Shown: piece after piece, positions 17,675 to 27,080 of the stretch
Position numbering within the stretch: the stretch's first letter is position 1
How the letters are laid out: the number at the start of each line of letters is the position of its first letter
Origin: Gammaproteobacteria bacterium
GTDB taxonomy: Bacteria; Pseudomonadota; Gammaproteobacteria; Eutrophobiales; Eutrophobiaceae
Direction: 5' to 3'
Length of the DNA stretch: 41,847 nt
Assembly (NCBI GenBank): GCA_028281365.1
Contig: JANQJZ010000074.1
Coordinates: 1 to 41,847 of the forward strand
Made by a program: the position numbers and the translations under genes
The notes under the pieces: generated by a model
The model's database searches: none
The model's input: the letters and a program-made list of their open reading frames with translations, nothing else
What the model was told of the DNA's origin: nothing

Positions 17675-19102
17675 TCAGACCTGTTTTAATTTCCAGCGAC
17701 CGGTTCGAAATTGTAAATAGCTAACAATAGCAACCAGTGATTCAGCTACAGTAATCGCAATAAATACGCCTTGTGGGCCAACCTCCAGTACCTCTGCTAA
17801 TAAATAAGCTAAAGGTATTTGTACCAGCCAAAAGCATAAAAAATTTATTGCGGTAGGCGTACCGGTATCACCTGCGCCATTGAACGCCTGGATCATTACC
17901 ATTGCCATGGCAAATAAACCATAGCCATAACTGATAAATCTCAAACAATCACTACCATATTCAATAATTGCAGGATCATTAGTAAAAATTGTGATTATTG
18001 GCTCGGCAAAAGCAATAAAAAACAAGGCAACAACAACTAAAAAAATTGTGTTGTATTTAGTCGCCTTCCAGACCGATTGCTCCGCACGTTCAGGCTTACC
18101 GGCACCCAGGTTTTGACCAACCAATGTACCGGCAGCGTTACTTAAACCCCAGGCTGGTAAAATTGTTACATCAATCACCCGGATCGCAATCGTATATCCG
18201 GCAACAGCAGCACTACCGTATGGTGAAACCAGTTTCATTAATACAACCCAACTGGCCGTTGCAATTAAAAATTGGGCAACACCGCCAACAGATATCCTTA
18301 AAAGTCGAAACATAACGTTAACGACAATATTTAAATGACGTATTGCCAGCTTAATACGAGTACTACCATCAAACAGGTGATAGAGCTGGTAAATAACACC
18401 AATACCCCTGCCGATATTTGTCGCGATGGCTGCACCGGTAACACCTAATTCCGGGAAAGGCCCTATGCCGTATATCAAACAGGGGTCAAGAACAATATTT
18501 ATTCCATTCGCAAGGAATAGTGCACGCATGGCGATATTTGCATTTCCCGCCCCACGGAATATACCGTTAAGTAAAAACAGGTAGAGTATGGTAAATGCAC
18601 CACCCAACATGATTGATGTATAGTCACTACCCTGTTCTATGACTGCACTACTGGCACCCATCAGCCGCAGGATATCCTGGCCATATCGAATGCCGATAAT
18701 ACCGATAGCTAATGCAAAGAAAGCACCAATCCATATTGTTTGCCCGGCGACAATTGCTGCACCTTCCGGATCTTTTTCACCAATACGTCGCGCAACCATT
18801 GCCGTAACTGACATACTTAAACCTATAGCTACGGCGTATAACAGAGTAATTACAGCTTCAGTCAATCCAACTGTCGCAACTGCATCAGCTCCCAAGCCGG
18901 AAACAAAATAGATATCTGTAATGGCAAAGATAGATTCCATCGCCATTTCCAATACCATTGGAATCGCCAGCAATATCACTGCCTGCCGGATAGGACCCGA
19001 CGTATAGTCATATTCTTCACCTGACAATGCTGCACGAACCAAGCTTGCGGACCGGCGGCAATACAAAACTAACTCTTTAAATTTCCTGAATAAAAATTTC
19101 AT
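17675..19102 (-). CDS. MATE family multidrug/Na+ exporter
   Basis: 475 residues from ATG 19102; upstream in-frame ATG (19141) and TTG (19153) would add 13-17 residues with no better ribosome site. After about 30 cytoplasmic residues, twelve hydrophobic segments follow in two homologous halves. Family-like motifs include SGPIRQAVILLAIPMVLEMA at the first helix, MSVTAMVARRIGEKDPEGA in the loop after helix 2-3, and AAGTLVGQNLGAGKPERAE at the equivalent place in the second half. It exports cationic or hydrophobic compounds using an ion gradient; the substrate cannot be predicted. It stands alone between two large gaps. Confidence 0.92.
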   Translation of the reverse strand: MKFLFRKFKELVLYCRRSASLVRAALSGEEYDYTSGPIRQAVILLAIPMVLEMAMESIFAITDIYFVSGLGADAVATVGLTEAVITLLYAVAIGLSMSVTAMVARRIGEKDPEGAAIVAGQTIWIGAFFALAIGIIGIRYGQDILRLMGASSAVIEQGSDYTSIMLGGAFTILYLFLLNGIFRGAGNANIAMRALFLANGINIVLDPCLIYGIGPFPELGVTGAAIATNIGRGIGVIYQLYHLFDGSTRIKLAIRHLNIVVNVMFRLLRISVGGVAQFLIATASWVVLMKLVSPYGSAAVAGYTIAIRVIDVTILPAWGLSNAAGTLVGQNLGAGKPERAEQSVWKATKYNTIFLVVVALFFIAFAEPIITIFTNDPAIIEYGSDCLRFISYGYGLFAMAMVMIQAFNGAGDTGTPTAINFLCFWLVQIPLAYLLAEVLEVGPQGVFIAITVAESLVAIVSYLQFRTGRWKLKQV

Positions 19103-19495
19103 AGCAATAAACCTGATAACACTATGCGGCGTGCGCCACATGTAAAAATTCAATTGTGAAAACGCGCAAACTGCGCAGAGATACGATCGACTTGTTCAGC
19201 CTAAACAGCGAAAAAAGCTGTTATTTAAGTCTAATTACCGGCTGTATAGTAGAAGCGAGCACGATCATACCGAGGTTTTTAGATGTCACCCTGGCTTTGA
19301 AAAACATGTAGTTGTTCATGGTTCTCACCTTAATCGTTACTCGTAAAAGAAAAGTTGCGCAAGGATACGCCTTTAATAATTAATGTCAAATTAGGTTTTA
19401 TCGATCCAACTGGCGAAGTAATTGATAGTATACAACGGCTAATTGATGATCCTGGTGATTGATTGAGTTCTTTATTATCTCTTTCAGTGATTAAA
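19103..19495. other. 393-bp gap between the MATE and kinase-Cache genes
   Basis: The gap holds a small hairpin AACAGC-(GAAAAAA)-GCTGTT at 19204-19222 and a plus-strand open frame without ATG at 19334-19462, listed separately. The minus-strand reading through the same place is not protein-like. No RNA gene or repeat is recognised. Confidence 0.55.
19334..19462 (+). pseudogene. Possible gene remnant, start-less open frame
   Basis: The frame reads 42 codons from just after a TAA to a TGA. Its second half is protein-like (INVKLGFIDPTGEVIDS then a LIDDPGD end) with compositional style like neighbouring genes. The only candidate start is TTG 19355, without a ribosome site. It could be the 3' remnant of a lost gene or chance. 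I do not recognise the family. Confidence 0.25.
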
Positions 19496-21817
19496 TTAAT
19501 TATTCTGTGCGGTTTCAATTATTTGTGATGTACTTGCTTCGGCAAGGTAATACCAGCCAATTGAATTAAGCCGGTAATAAACGATTAGTTTTTCCTTACC
19601 ACCCGATTTATTGCTAACGTAACCTGATTTACCCTGCATAATTGCATCGACCACTTCTGGATTAGAATAAACTGTCAGGTCGCGAATTGAATTAATAAGA
19701 GTGCCAAGCTTGTATGACTCAGCCCTGTCTGATGACGCTACAACTATTTGTCCCTTTTCATTTAGTAAATAGGTATCTTCAATGCCGGGAAATTCGGTCA
19801 TCGGGATTAGATTGTTACGAATATAATCCAGTTTTATTTCTACACCAGCGACTCCCAGAAATGTACCCTGATCGTTAAACAATGGACTGGTACAGGGTAA
19901 CAATACACCCTGCCCACCTACATCGATATAGGGTTTTAACCACTGTGCACCTTTATTACCTAACGTTCCCTGGTACCAGGGGCGTTTGCGTGGATCAAAC
20001 TCAGGTGGATACCCGGTTTTGCCAGGATATTCTGCAAATAACCCCTCTTCTAAACCAATATAAGACCAAATCAAAGGTAGACCTTCTTCATGGATAATCT
20101 TTTTTACTTTCTTAGTCTCATCAGGTGTAACTGTTTCGTGATAACTCTTCAGCATTAAACGCTGAAAGGAATGACGCAAAGGATTGAGTTTTTTAATTAA
20201 AGGTTCAACTTTATTAAAGTCGACTTCAGGTGCTAATTTGTTTACATGCCAACCAACACTAATAGGAAAACCATATACATTCGAACTGCTGTAATCCGGC
20301 GGAACATGTTCATTACTGGCAATATCCAAATCCGTATAGTATGGGCTTTCATCCTGTTTCCCCATCCCCAGTAAATTAGTGGCACTATGTGCCAAACCTT
20401 CCAGTATCCCTTCATACTTCAGAAATTCAGCGTCAATTATTTGGGATTTGGTTGCAACACTGGTTAGAAAACTACTTAATTTTTGTTCCTTTACCTGGGC
20501 TTGCATCTTTCCCTGCTGTTGCTGATAAAAACTCCAACCTACTGCAACAACAGATAAGATAATTGTATAAATCACTATATTTAGCACTGCGAGGCGGTGT
20601 CGATTCATCCAACGCATTAGTTTCTGAATCGAGGTATCACGTTTAGCCTTGATCGCAACACCCCGCATATAGCGGCGAATATCATCAGCAAATTTCTCAA
20701 CCGTATCGTAACGATCATCCGGATTAAGCTGTGTAGCTTTGTTTACGATTGCAATAAGCTGTTTTGGGACGGGTGGATGACGAGGGTAAAGTTTGGGCTT
20801 TTCAAGTTTGGCCAGACAAGCCTTTCCAAGAACATTCAGCTCTTCATCAGCGACATAAGCACGAAAAAGAGTAATCAGTTCAAATAATATCAAGCCTAAA
20901 GAAAACAAATCACTACGATGATCGATAATATCGTTTTGCCCACTGGCCTGTTCAGGAGACATATAGGCCGGAGTTCCCAATAACTGTCCTACTTTAGTTT
21001 CATCTGTATCATCTTCTGTTTTTGCATCAATCCGCTTTGTAGGGTCTTCAAAAACTGCATCATCAACCGAAATAATTTTTGCGATACCCCAATCCATGAC
21101 ATAAACCTCATTATAAGGCCCTACCATAATATTCAATGGTTTAAGATCACGATGAATTACTCCTTTACGATGTGCGTAATGTATCGCATCACAAACTTTT
21201 AAAAAATGTTCTAATCGGGCTTGTAAATTATGATGCTTATCAAGCTTACCTTTTTGATCAAGTTGTTGTCGTGATTCCTCGATAAGATCCTTTAAAGTCT
21301 TGCCCTGAATCAGTTTCATAGCATAGGCAGCTTTACCTTCTTCGACTTTCATCGCATAGACAGGAACAATATTCGGGTGTTGTAATTGAGCCGTAACCTG
21401 GGCTTCCATTATAAAACGACCAAGATAACTGGGAACTTCTGCTACGTGTGGATGGATCCTTTTATAGGCGACTGCACGTCCTAATTCATTATCCTGGGCA
21501 ATCAGAATCTCACCCATCCCACCCTCATCGATAGATTCCATAATGGTAAAACTATCCTGTAAACCATTATCTTCACTTGAAGTGTCTTGGGACTCACCTT
21601 GAACTTCTTCGGGATTTGCTAATGCAGTGAGTTCGATCCTTTTTAGGAACTGATAACTTTTTAATTCCTCTATATTAACACGATCGCTTTTATACAAATC
21701 GGAAATAAATTTATCATCTTTATTTTTTCCGTTTGTTGCACAGAACTCTTTATAAAGTTCTTCCAGCTCAGATTCCTCTATGGAGGATACACTTCGGGCA
21801 ATCTCTTCGGGTAACAT
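19496..21817 (-). CDS. Ser/Thr protein kinase with extracytoplasmic Cache sensor domain
   Basis: 773 residues. A Hanks-type kinase domain (about 90-385) follows an N-terminal acidic helix region. It has a glycine loop at DEGGMGEI (98-105), K119, E139, HRD 222-224 and N229; the DFG triad is DWG (242-244), a change common in this kinase subgroup. One membrane helix (409-430) leads to a long sensor domain (about 435-765) of the dCache type: DPRKRPWYQGTLG (608-620), SPLFNDQGTFLGVAGVEI and a second PAS-like half. Ligand binding outside probably controls the kinase inside. No adjacent phosphatase or substrate gene is evident. Confidence 0.9.
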   Translation of the reverse strand: MLPEEIARSVSSIEESELEELYKEFCATNGKNKDDKFISDLYKSDRVNIEELKSYQFLKRIELTALANPEEVQGESQDTSSEDNGLQDSFTIMESIDEGGMGEILIAQDNELGRAVAYKRIHPHVAEVPSYLGRFIMEAQVTAQLQHPNIVPVYAMKVEEGKAAYAMKLIQGKTLKDLIEESRQQLDQKGKLDKHHNLQARLEHFLKVCDAIHYAHRKGVIHRDLKPLNIMVGPYNEVYVMDWGIAKIISVDDAVFEDPTKRIDAKTEDDTDETKVGQLLGTPAYMSPEQASGQNDIIDHRSDLFSLGLILFELITLFRAYVADEELNVLGKACLAKLEKPKLYPRHPPVPKQLIAIVNKATQLNPDDRYDTVEKFADDIRRYMRGVAIKAKRDTSIQKLMRWMNRHRLAVLNIVIYTIILSVVAVGWSFYQQQQGKMQAQVKEQKLSSFLTSVATKSQIIDAEFLKYEGILEGLAHSATNLLGMGKQDESPYYTDLDIASNEHVPPDYSSSNVYGFPISVGWHVNKLAPEVDFNKVEPLIKKLNPLRHSFQRLMLKSYHETVTPDETKKVKKIIHEEGLPLIWSYIGLEEGLFAEYPGKTGYPPEFDPRKRPWYQGTLGNKGAQWLKPYIDVGGQGVLLPCTSPLFNDQGTFLGVAGVEIKLDYIRNNLIPMTEFPGIEDTYLLNEKGQIVVASSDRAESYKLGTLINSIRDLTVYSNPEVVDAIMQGKSGYVSNKSGGKEKLIVYYRLNSIGWYYLAEASTSQIIETAQNN

Positions 21818-21883
21818 GGTAAATTAATATAGCTGAAAAAATTATAATTATATCTATAAAAAATAATATTAATTTGATATTAA

Positions 21884-22321
21884 TCAAGAAATCGTACGGT
21901 TATCGTCTTCCGTTTTGGTCGCTTTTTTGTAATCTGAATCCTGCCGTTCAAGATTCACAGCATGTTTCTGTTGATAAATATCGAACACCTTTTCTGCATC
22001 CAGGCCAGCACACATCATTGCAGATACCAGGAAATGCAGGATATCTATTAATTCAACCCTGATATTCTGCATATCAATCTCATCTTTGCTCCACCATTTC
22101 CATAACAGCTCTTCATCAAGCTCAATAAGTTCTTCTTTCATTGCCTTTGAATAGTTTGTTAACCATTCATTTGGTAAGTCATTAACCATCAACTTATTAT
22201 CCGCCACCGCAGATATAATCGACTGCATACAGAGATCTTGTCCTGATTTATCCTTGAGTTTATTTTTTGAAAATACATAATCGTTAAGCTCTGTCTGCAT
22301 TTCAAAGATTTTGTCTAGCAT
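21884..22321 (-). CDS. Dimeric all-alpha dUTP diphosphatase
   Basis: 145 residues. The all-alpha NTP pyrophosphatase signature is present: KEELIELDEE (62-71) supplies the first ExxE acidic pair, and ELIDILHF (90-97) the ExxxD-type second, with WKWWSKD between them as in dimeric dUTPases. QKHAVNLERQDS near the end is a further conserved segment. The enzyme hydrolyses dUTP to dUMP and pyrophosphate, keeping uracil out of DNA. A GGAG Shine-Dalgarno precedes the ATG. It diverges from the DMT transporter gene across 88 bp. Confidence 0.88.
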   Translation of the reverse strand: MLDKIFEMQTELNDYVFSKNKLKDKSGQDLCMQSIISAVADNKLMVNDLPNEWLTNYSKAMKEELIELDEELLWKWWSKDEIDMQNIRVELIDILHFLVSAMMCAGLDAEKVFDIYQQKHAVNLERQDSDYKKATKTEDDNRTIS

Positions 22322-22409
22322 TTTTTACTCCATTCCTGAATTATTTTAATTAATGGTGATGGTATGTGATTACTATATAATCGATTTCAAAAATTTTCTC
22401 TAAAAACAT

Positions 22410-23297
22410 ATGAATTTTGATAAACGATATCTTATCCATGGCTTTTTACCAGCTTTCTCTTCCGCATGTTGTTTCGCTGTTATGGCAACCTGCATTAAAC
22501 TTGCATCATCTGATTTACCGGCTCCCCAACTGGTTTTTTTAAGAAGTGTTGTTGGTTTAATAATTATCCTGCCAATTGTCTTGCCGAGAGGAATAAACTT
22601 TATAAAAACCCCCGTTTTGCCAACACATATGCTGCGCGGGCTAATCAGTCTCTGTGCAATGACCTGTTTCTTCTATGCAATTGGTAACGTCGGTTTATCA
22701 GAATCTACTCTATTAAATGCGACTTCTCCTTTATTTATCGGATTATTGGCGATGCCAATCCTGAAAGAAAAAACTAATTTACACAGTGCAATAGCGTTGA
22801 TTACCGGTTTTATTGGTGTGGCGTTGATACTTAAGCCGGGAACCTCTCTATTCACATTTGCAGCTTTAATTGGACTTTGTTCCGGTTTTTTTATTGCCTG
22901 TGCAAAGATCCTTGTACGTTATATGGCTACGACAGAACCCGTAATGCGCACTGTTTTTTATTTTAGTGTATTTTCTACACTTTACTCGGGGTTAATCATG
23001 ATCTGGCTTTGGCAAACACCAACATTTTTAGATCTATCATTCATGATAATGGCAGGCATATTTGCAACATGTGGCCAAACATTATTAACCTATTCATTTA
23101 CCCATAACGAAGCGGTAACCGTCGCGCCTTTTACCTATGTTACAGTTGTTGTAGCGACACTGATTGGCTGGTTGGGCTGGAATGAACTACCTGATATAGG
23201 ATCAAGTATCGGTGCTATATTAATTATTGGAGCCTGCTTATCGTTGTCGTTGCAAGGAAAGCTGCCTAACCCCTGGAAATTAAAAAATCCTGCCTAG
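22410..23297 (+). CDS. DMT superfamily (EamA) transporter
   Basis: 295 residues, ten hydrophobic helices in two EamA repeats. Typical elements are PAFSSACCFAVMATCIKLA in helix 1, LPAPQLVFLRSVVGL in helix 2, and the second-half counterpart ending in a WNELPDIGSSIGAILIIGA helix. Members export metabolites or amino acids; the substrate is not predictable. It is the only plus-strand gene between 13.5 and 26 kb, convergent with the YdjM-like gene with 7 bp between stops. Confidence 0.9.
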   Translation: MNFDKRYLIHGFLPAFSSACCFAVMATCIKLASSDLPAPQLVFLRSVVGLIIILPIVLPRGINFIKTPVLPTHMLRGLISLCAMTCFFYAIGNVGLSESTLLNATSPLFIGLLAMPILKEKTNLHSAIALITGFIGVALILKPGTSLFTFAALIGLCSGFFIACAKILVRYMATTEPVMRTVFYFSVFSTLYSGLIMIWLWQTPTFLDLSFMIMAGIFATCGQTLLTYSFTHNEAVTVAPFTYVTVVVATLIGWLGWNELPDIGSSIGAILIIGACLSLSLQGKLPNPWKLKNPA

Positions 23298-23304
23298 GAA
23301 ATAA

Positions 23305-24297
23305 TTATTTTCCAAATAACATATTAATAAACTGTTCTCTTGTCTCATCAGATGTACTTCGATAAAACTCGTACTTTACATGTTGATTTATATCGGACAA
23401 ATTCATTTCAATACCCCAAAGAGGAATACTGCCTGCAGGGGACATTGAATAACGAATATCACCAATAACAGTGTCATTATCCGGGTAATAGCTAACATAA
23501 TTATCTGAGAAATGAATAAAACGCTGTATGTCATTATATAAAACTGAAGATGAGTCCAAATCAGGCATATTTTCTGAAATAGAAAATTGATTTACCGATG
23601 TTCCCGGATAGATTTTTCTATCAACACCAATCCTGGCTGCATCGATATAAAATTGATCATCATATAAATAGACAGAACGCCATAAAATAATATTTCCTAT
23701 AGTAGGTTTAACAATAATTTTTTCTATCTCATGATTTCTTTGTTCGGCCAATTCATATATTGAATTTTCTGCTCGATGGAATTGTACGGTTGCTATGAGT
23801 AAATAACAGCCGGCAAATATCAATCCAAGACGGCTATAACGATTCGATAATTTTATAATACCGAATACAACGCCACTCAGTAGAAACAAGGTAAAAACCG
23901 GATCAACAATTGAAATAATGTGCCACGAAACACGAGTATCTGAAACAGGCCAGAATAAATGTGTACCATAACTGGTACAGGCATCGATAAAACCGCTTAA
24001 CAGGTAACCCATGAAACAATACAAATACAAGTATGCTGGAGATAATTTCTTACGCAGCAATGGCCATAACAATATAAATGCAGCCAATGCACCTAACGGT
24101 ATAAAAAAAACAGAATGGGTAAAATGACGGTGATATTCCAGTGCTAATAATGGATCAGTCGTCGAACTGATAAAGACATCGGCATCAGCCAAAACACCTG
24201 AAACAAGTCCGGCCAATGTTGCTAATTTAACATGCTCTTTTTTTGCTACAGATTGTGCAAGGCCTGCACCCAGAATACTTTGCGTAAAGATATCCAT
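23305..24297 (-). CDS. YdjM/DUF457-type membrane-bound metal-dependent hydrolase
   Basis: 330 residues. The N-terminus MDIFTQSILGAGLAQ, a DAD (about 39-41) and YHRHFTHSVFFIP (about 54-66) are the hallmarks of the YdjM/LexA-regulated inner-membrane hydrolase family, whose His/Asp residues probably bind metal. About five membrane helices span the first half. The C-terminal 150 residues form a soluble domain (YDDQFYIDAAR and so on). The activity is unknown; some homologs belong to the SOS regulon. I did not find a convincing LexA box upstream. It is part of a tight minus-strand cluster with the fructosamine kinase (3-bp gap). Confidence 0.85.
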   Translation of the reverse strand: MDIFTQSILGAGLAQSVAKKEHVKLATLAGLVSGVLADADVFISSTTDPLLALEYHRHFTHSVFFIPLGALAAFILLWPLLRKKLSPAYLYLYCFMGYLLSGFIDACTSYGTHLFWPVSDTRVSWHIISIVDPVFTLFLLSGVVFGIIKLSNRYSRLGLIFAGCYLLIATVQFHRAENSIYELAEQRNHEIEKIIVKPTIGNIILWRSVYLYDDQFYIDAARIGVDRKIYPGTSVNQFSISENMPDLDSSSVLYNDIQRFIHFSDNYVSYYPDNDTVIGDIRYSMSPAGSIPLWGIEMNLSDINQHVKYEFYRSTSDETREQFINMLFGK

Positions 24298-24300
24298 AAA

Positions 24301-25176
24301 TCAAAGTAAGGACTGGATTGTTGATAAACAGCTTTGATAATAGCTTCGACCAAATAAATTTAAATGATTAAGTTCATGATAAAGCCGGTAAAGACTGACC
24401 CGCTGTTCCAGGCCAGCTTCAAACGGCCAGACTTCAGCATAAGCGGCTTCACAACGCGGACCAAAACCTCCAAACATTCGCATCATGCCTATCTCTGCTT
24501 CACGGTGACCGTAATAACTGGCTGGATCATAAATAACCGGTTCACCTTTTTCGTTAGCTGCAGCATTTCCTGACCAAAGATCGCCATGTAGAAAGACAGC
24601 GGGTTCATTTATTGTACCAATGAGTTCATCCAGTCCCTGCAAAAGTTTTTCTCCTAATACCAGTAAAGGATCACTCGTGTCGGTTTTTGTAGAAAATAAT
24701 CTTAATTGCCATGCCAGCCTTTGTTCACGCCAGAATTCCAGCCAATTTTCCTGCCAGGTATTGATTTGTTTTGTCGTTCCCAAATAATTATCCCTGTTAA
24801 AACCGAATCGATCCTGCTTTGTTGCAATATGCAATTTTGCAAGTCCCCTGCCCATTTGCTCCTGCCAATCAGCAGCCGGTGAACCTTCAACAAATCGTTC
24901 CATAACAAGGAAATCCTCACCATAGGTAACAGGTCTTGGAACATGAATGGCTTCTGGCTCAGACAGTAATAACAAAGCCTCATATTCTGACTCAAAAATA
25001 CCGGGCATATTGTGTGCGGCGTTATGTGTTTTTATAAAAAACTGCCTGCCATCTTTTAAAATGACAATACGGCTATCATTAATGCAGCCACCATAACTTG
25101 CTCTGCTTTCAGAAAAATGAGCTTTAACTCCGGTACTTGAAGATATTGCAGATTCAATGCGTTTTTGCAGGTCCAT
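24301..25176 (-). CDS. Fructosamine kinase family protein
   Basis: 291 residues, the usual length of the FN3K family. HGDLWSGN (197-204) is the catalytic loop, YDPASYYGHREAE (216-228) carries the metal-binding Asp, and FFIKT (46-50) supplies the ATP-binding Lys. These enzymes phosphorylate ketosamines formed by protein glycation, which starts their removal. It lies between an LMW phosphatase and the YdjM-like gene with gaps of 7 and 3 bp. Pairing with an LMW phosphatase is common for bacterial FN3K genes and suggests joint protein or sugar repair. Confidence 0.92.
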   Translation of the reverse strand: MDLQKRIESAISSSTGVKAHFSESRASYGGCINDSRIVILKDGRQFFIKTHNAAHNMPGIFESEYEALLLLSEPEAIHVPRPVTYGEDFLVMERFVEGSPAADWQEQMGRGLAKLHIATKQDRFGFNRDNYLGTTKQINTWQENWLEFWREQRLAWQLRLFSTKTDTSDPLLVLGEKLLQGLDELIGTINEPAVFLHGDLWSGNAAANEKGEPVIYDPASYYGHREAEIGMMRMFGGFGPRCEAAYAEVWPFEAGLEQRVSLYRLYHELNHLNLFGRSYYQSCLSTIQSLL

Positions 25177-25183
25177 TAAGCTT

Positions 25184-25675
25184 TTAATCTAATAATTCAA
25201 GACAATGACTAAACAGGTTCGGGCATGCCGTCTCAATCATATCCAGTACCTCTTCAAAGCCGGCATCGCCACCATAATAAGGATCCGGGACAGAAGGTGC
25301 ATTGCTATTATCGTAACCATCGATAAAAGAACCTAGTAACCGTATATGCTGTCTGGGGCCCTGTACCATTGATTCCAAATCAAATAAATTATCAGTGTCC
25401 ATCGCAACAATCAGATCAAAAGCCGTTAAATCCTGCCTGGTTACTTTGCGAGCTAATGAATGTAATTGATATCCACGCCTGGCCGCAGCTTCACGCATCC
25501 GCGGGTCTGCGGGTTCTCCATCATGGTAGGCAATCGTCCCGGCTGAATCAGTTTTTATGCGGCCAGAGTAACCCTTGTTTTCAACATAAGTTTGAAAAAC
25601 ACCTTCACCAGTCGGAGAACGGCATATATTGCCCATGCAAACAAACAATACTTTTATATTATTCTTTTTTTCCAT
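25184..25675 (-). CDS. Low-molecular-weight protein tyrosine phosphatase
   Basis: 163 residues with the P-loop VCMGNICRSP: nucleophile Cys13 and Arg19, followed by Ser20. The general-acid loop VPDPYYGG is near residues 129-136. Cytoplasmic, with no signal. It could remove phosphate from tyrosine residues or from small-molecule phosphoesters. It sits 8 bp downstream of DUF2288 and 7 bp upstream of the fructosamine kinase, so it is part of one operon. Confidence 0.93.
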   Translation of the reverse strand: MEKKNNIKVLFVCMGNICRSPTGEGVFQTYVENKGYSGRIKTDSAGTIAYHDGEPADPRMREAAARRGYQLHSLARKVTRQDLTAFDLIVAMDTDNLFDLESMVQGPRQHIRLLGSFIDGYDNSNAPSVPDPYYGGDAGFEEVLDMIETACPNLFSHCLELLD

Positions 25676-25683
25676 AGTGATTA

Positions 25684-26001
25684 TTAGTCAACAACAGGTT
25701 GAACCAGAACAAATGGTTTAACCACGACACACCAGACAACGATATCCGCTTCATTCCAGACACTGGCTTGTTCATCTGTTACATTTGCAATAAGGCCTTT
25801 ATCCATCCATGTTTTAAATTGTTCCTTATTATCCTGCGCCAATTCAAAAGCAACATTAACAAGATCCAAAGTATGCGATACATAGATTGCCATACCTTTG
25901 GCAAAAAAAGGGAGCAATTCCGTCCACGCGATTTTAGAAGTCTCTCTATTTAATTTTGCAAGAATCTCTTCCGGAGTCTCAGCATTAATATTTTCTGTCA
26001 T
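25684..26001 (-). CDS. DUF2288 family protein
   Basis: 105 residues, predominantly alpha-helical. The stretch IAWTELLPFFAKGMAIYVSHTLDLVNVA, seen here at about residues 23-50, is the DUF2288 core; TDEQASVWNEAD and VVWCVVVKPFVLVQP complete it. The family occurs in gammaproteobacteria and cyanobacteria with no known function. It is the first gene of the minus-strand cluster running to the YdjM-like gene. Confidence 0.88.
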   Translation of the reverse strand: MTENINAETPEEILAKLNRETSKIAWTELLPFFAKGMAIYVSHTLDLVNVAFELAQDNKEQFKTWMDKGLIANVTDEQASVWNEADIVVWCVVVKPFVLVQPVVD

Positions 26002-26074
26002 CTAAATAAGATAGAATATTTGTCTGGCCCATGATTATAGCGACATCAACCCATCATGGAAAAAGGGGGATACT

Positions 26075-27076
26075 ATGCTGATAACGATAATAAGCTTAAT
26101 AGTTATATTGATCCTTGCTGCAGTTATTTACCTCGCGACACTGGATGGTAACTACACTGTACGACAATCCCATACTATAAATGCTGATAAAGAAGCTGTT
26201 TTTGACAAACTTATAGATTTAAAAAGCTGGCCGGAATGGAGCCCCTGGTTAATCCATGAACCCGATACCAGACTGGAATACAGTGAAAAGACCAATGCAG
26301 AAGGTGGCAATTACAGCTGGGACGGCAAGTATATTGGTGCCGGGAAATTAACGCACATAAAATTCGAAAGGCCGAATCATATTAAAAATAAACTGGAATT
26401 TATACGGCCATTTAAATCTGTTTGCGATGTTGGCTTTGAATTGGAAGACGAACAGGGTAAAACAAAAGTTACCTGGTATATGAATGGTAGCATGCCTTTT
26501 TTATTTCGCTTCATGGTGCCGCGTACGGTTAATCTGATCAGTAATGACTATGCTCTGGGTCTTGCCATGTTAGCCGGTATTATGGATTCTGCTTCCGAGC
26601 ATCCTCGATTAAGCTTTGAAGGTGAAATAGAACTGCAGCAACAATATAGTTTATTTAAACACTTTGAAGGGCTGTTGCCGGAAATGCAAAAGGCCATGCA
26701 AACCGGCTTTCCGGAACTATTGCAACATGTACAAGCACAAGGCAAACAACCTTCGGCCCCGCCCTTTTCTGTCTATCACAAGGTCGACCTAAAAAAGATG
26801 CATTTTGTTTGTGATATGGCCATACCGCTATCTGAAGATATTGAAGTGGGACCATTTAATACCCGGATTTATGAAGGTGGTCACTTTTTTAAAGTGACAT
26901 TAAAAGGAGATTACAGGTTCCTGGAACTGGCCTGGCATTCTGCCTATACGCATGTTTGTACAAGAAAGATTAAAATTGATAAAAAGCGTCCTAGCCTGGA
27001 AGTATATGAAAACGATCTAAATCAACTTGAAAATACCAATGAGCTCATTACCAGTTTATACATACCTGTAAAATAA
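26075..27076 (+). CDS. Membrane-anchored SRPBCC protein with GyrI-like effector-binding domain
   Basis: 333 residues. A single N-terminal membrane helix (3-24) is followed by a SRPBCC domain (about 28-165: HTINADKEAVFDKLIDLKSW, WPEWSPW). After a short linker a GyrI-like small-molecule-binding domain begins near 215 (PFSVYHKVDLKKMHFVCDMA; RIYEGGHFFKV). The same two-domain layout occurs in uncharacterised proteins annotated as SRPBCC family or polyketide cyclase. Both halves are ligand-binding folds, so it may buffer or sense a hydrophobic compound at the membrane. The ATG lacks a strong Shine-Dalgarno (GGGGGAT at -10). Confidence 0.82.
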   Translation: MLITIISLIVILILAAVIYLATLDGNYTVRQSHTINADKEAVFDKLIDLKSWPEWSPWLIHEPDTRLEYSEKTNAEGGNYSWDGKYIGAGKLTHIKFERPNHIKNKLEFIRPFKSVCDVGFELEDEQGKTKVTWYMNGSMPFLFRFMVPRTVNLISNDYALGLAMLAGIMDSASEHPRLSFEGEIELQQQYSLFKHFEGLLPEMQKAMQTGFPELLQHVQAQGKQPSAPPFSVYHKVDLKKMHFVCDMAIPLSEDIEVGPFNTRIYEGGHFFKVTLKGDYRFLELAWHSAYTHVCTRKIKIDKKRPSLEVYENDLNQLENTNELITSLYIPVK

Positions 27077-27080
27077 CAGT

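Noticed and set aside
23297..23313. GGAAAT...ATTTTCC dyad between convergent DMT and YdjM-like genes
   Set aside because: Short, imperfect and AT-only in the core; may act as a weak bidirectional terminator but not supported enough to list.
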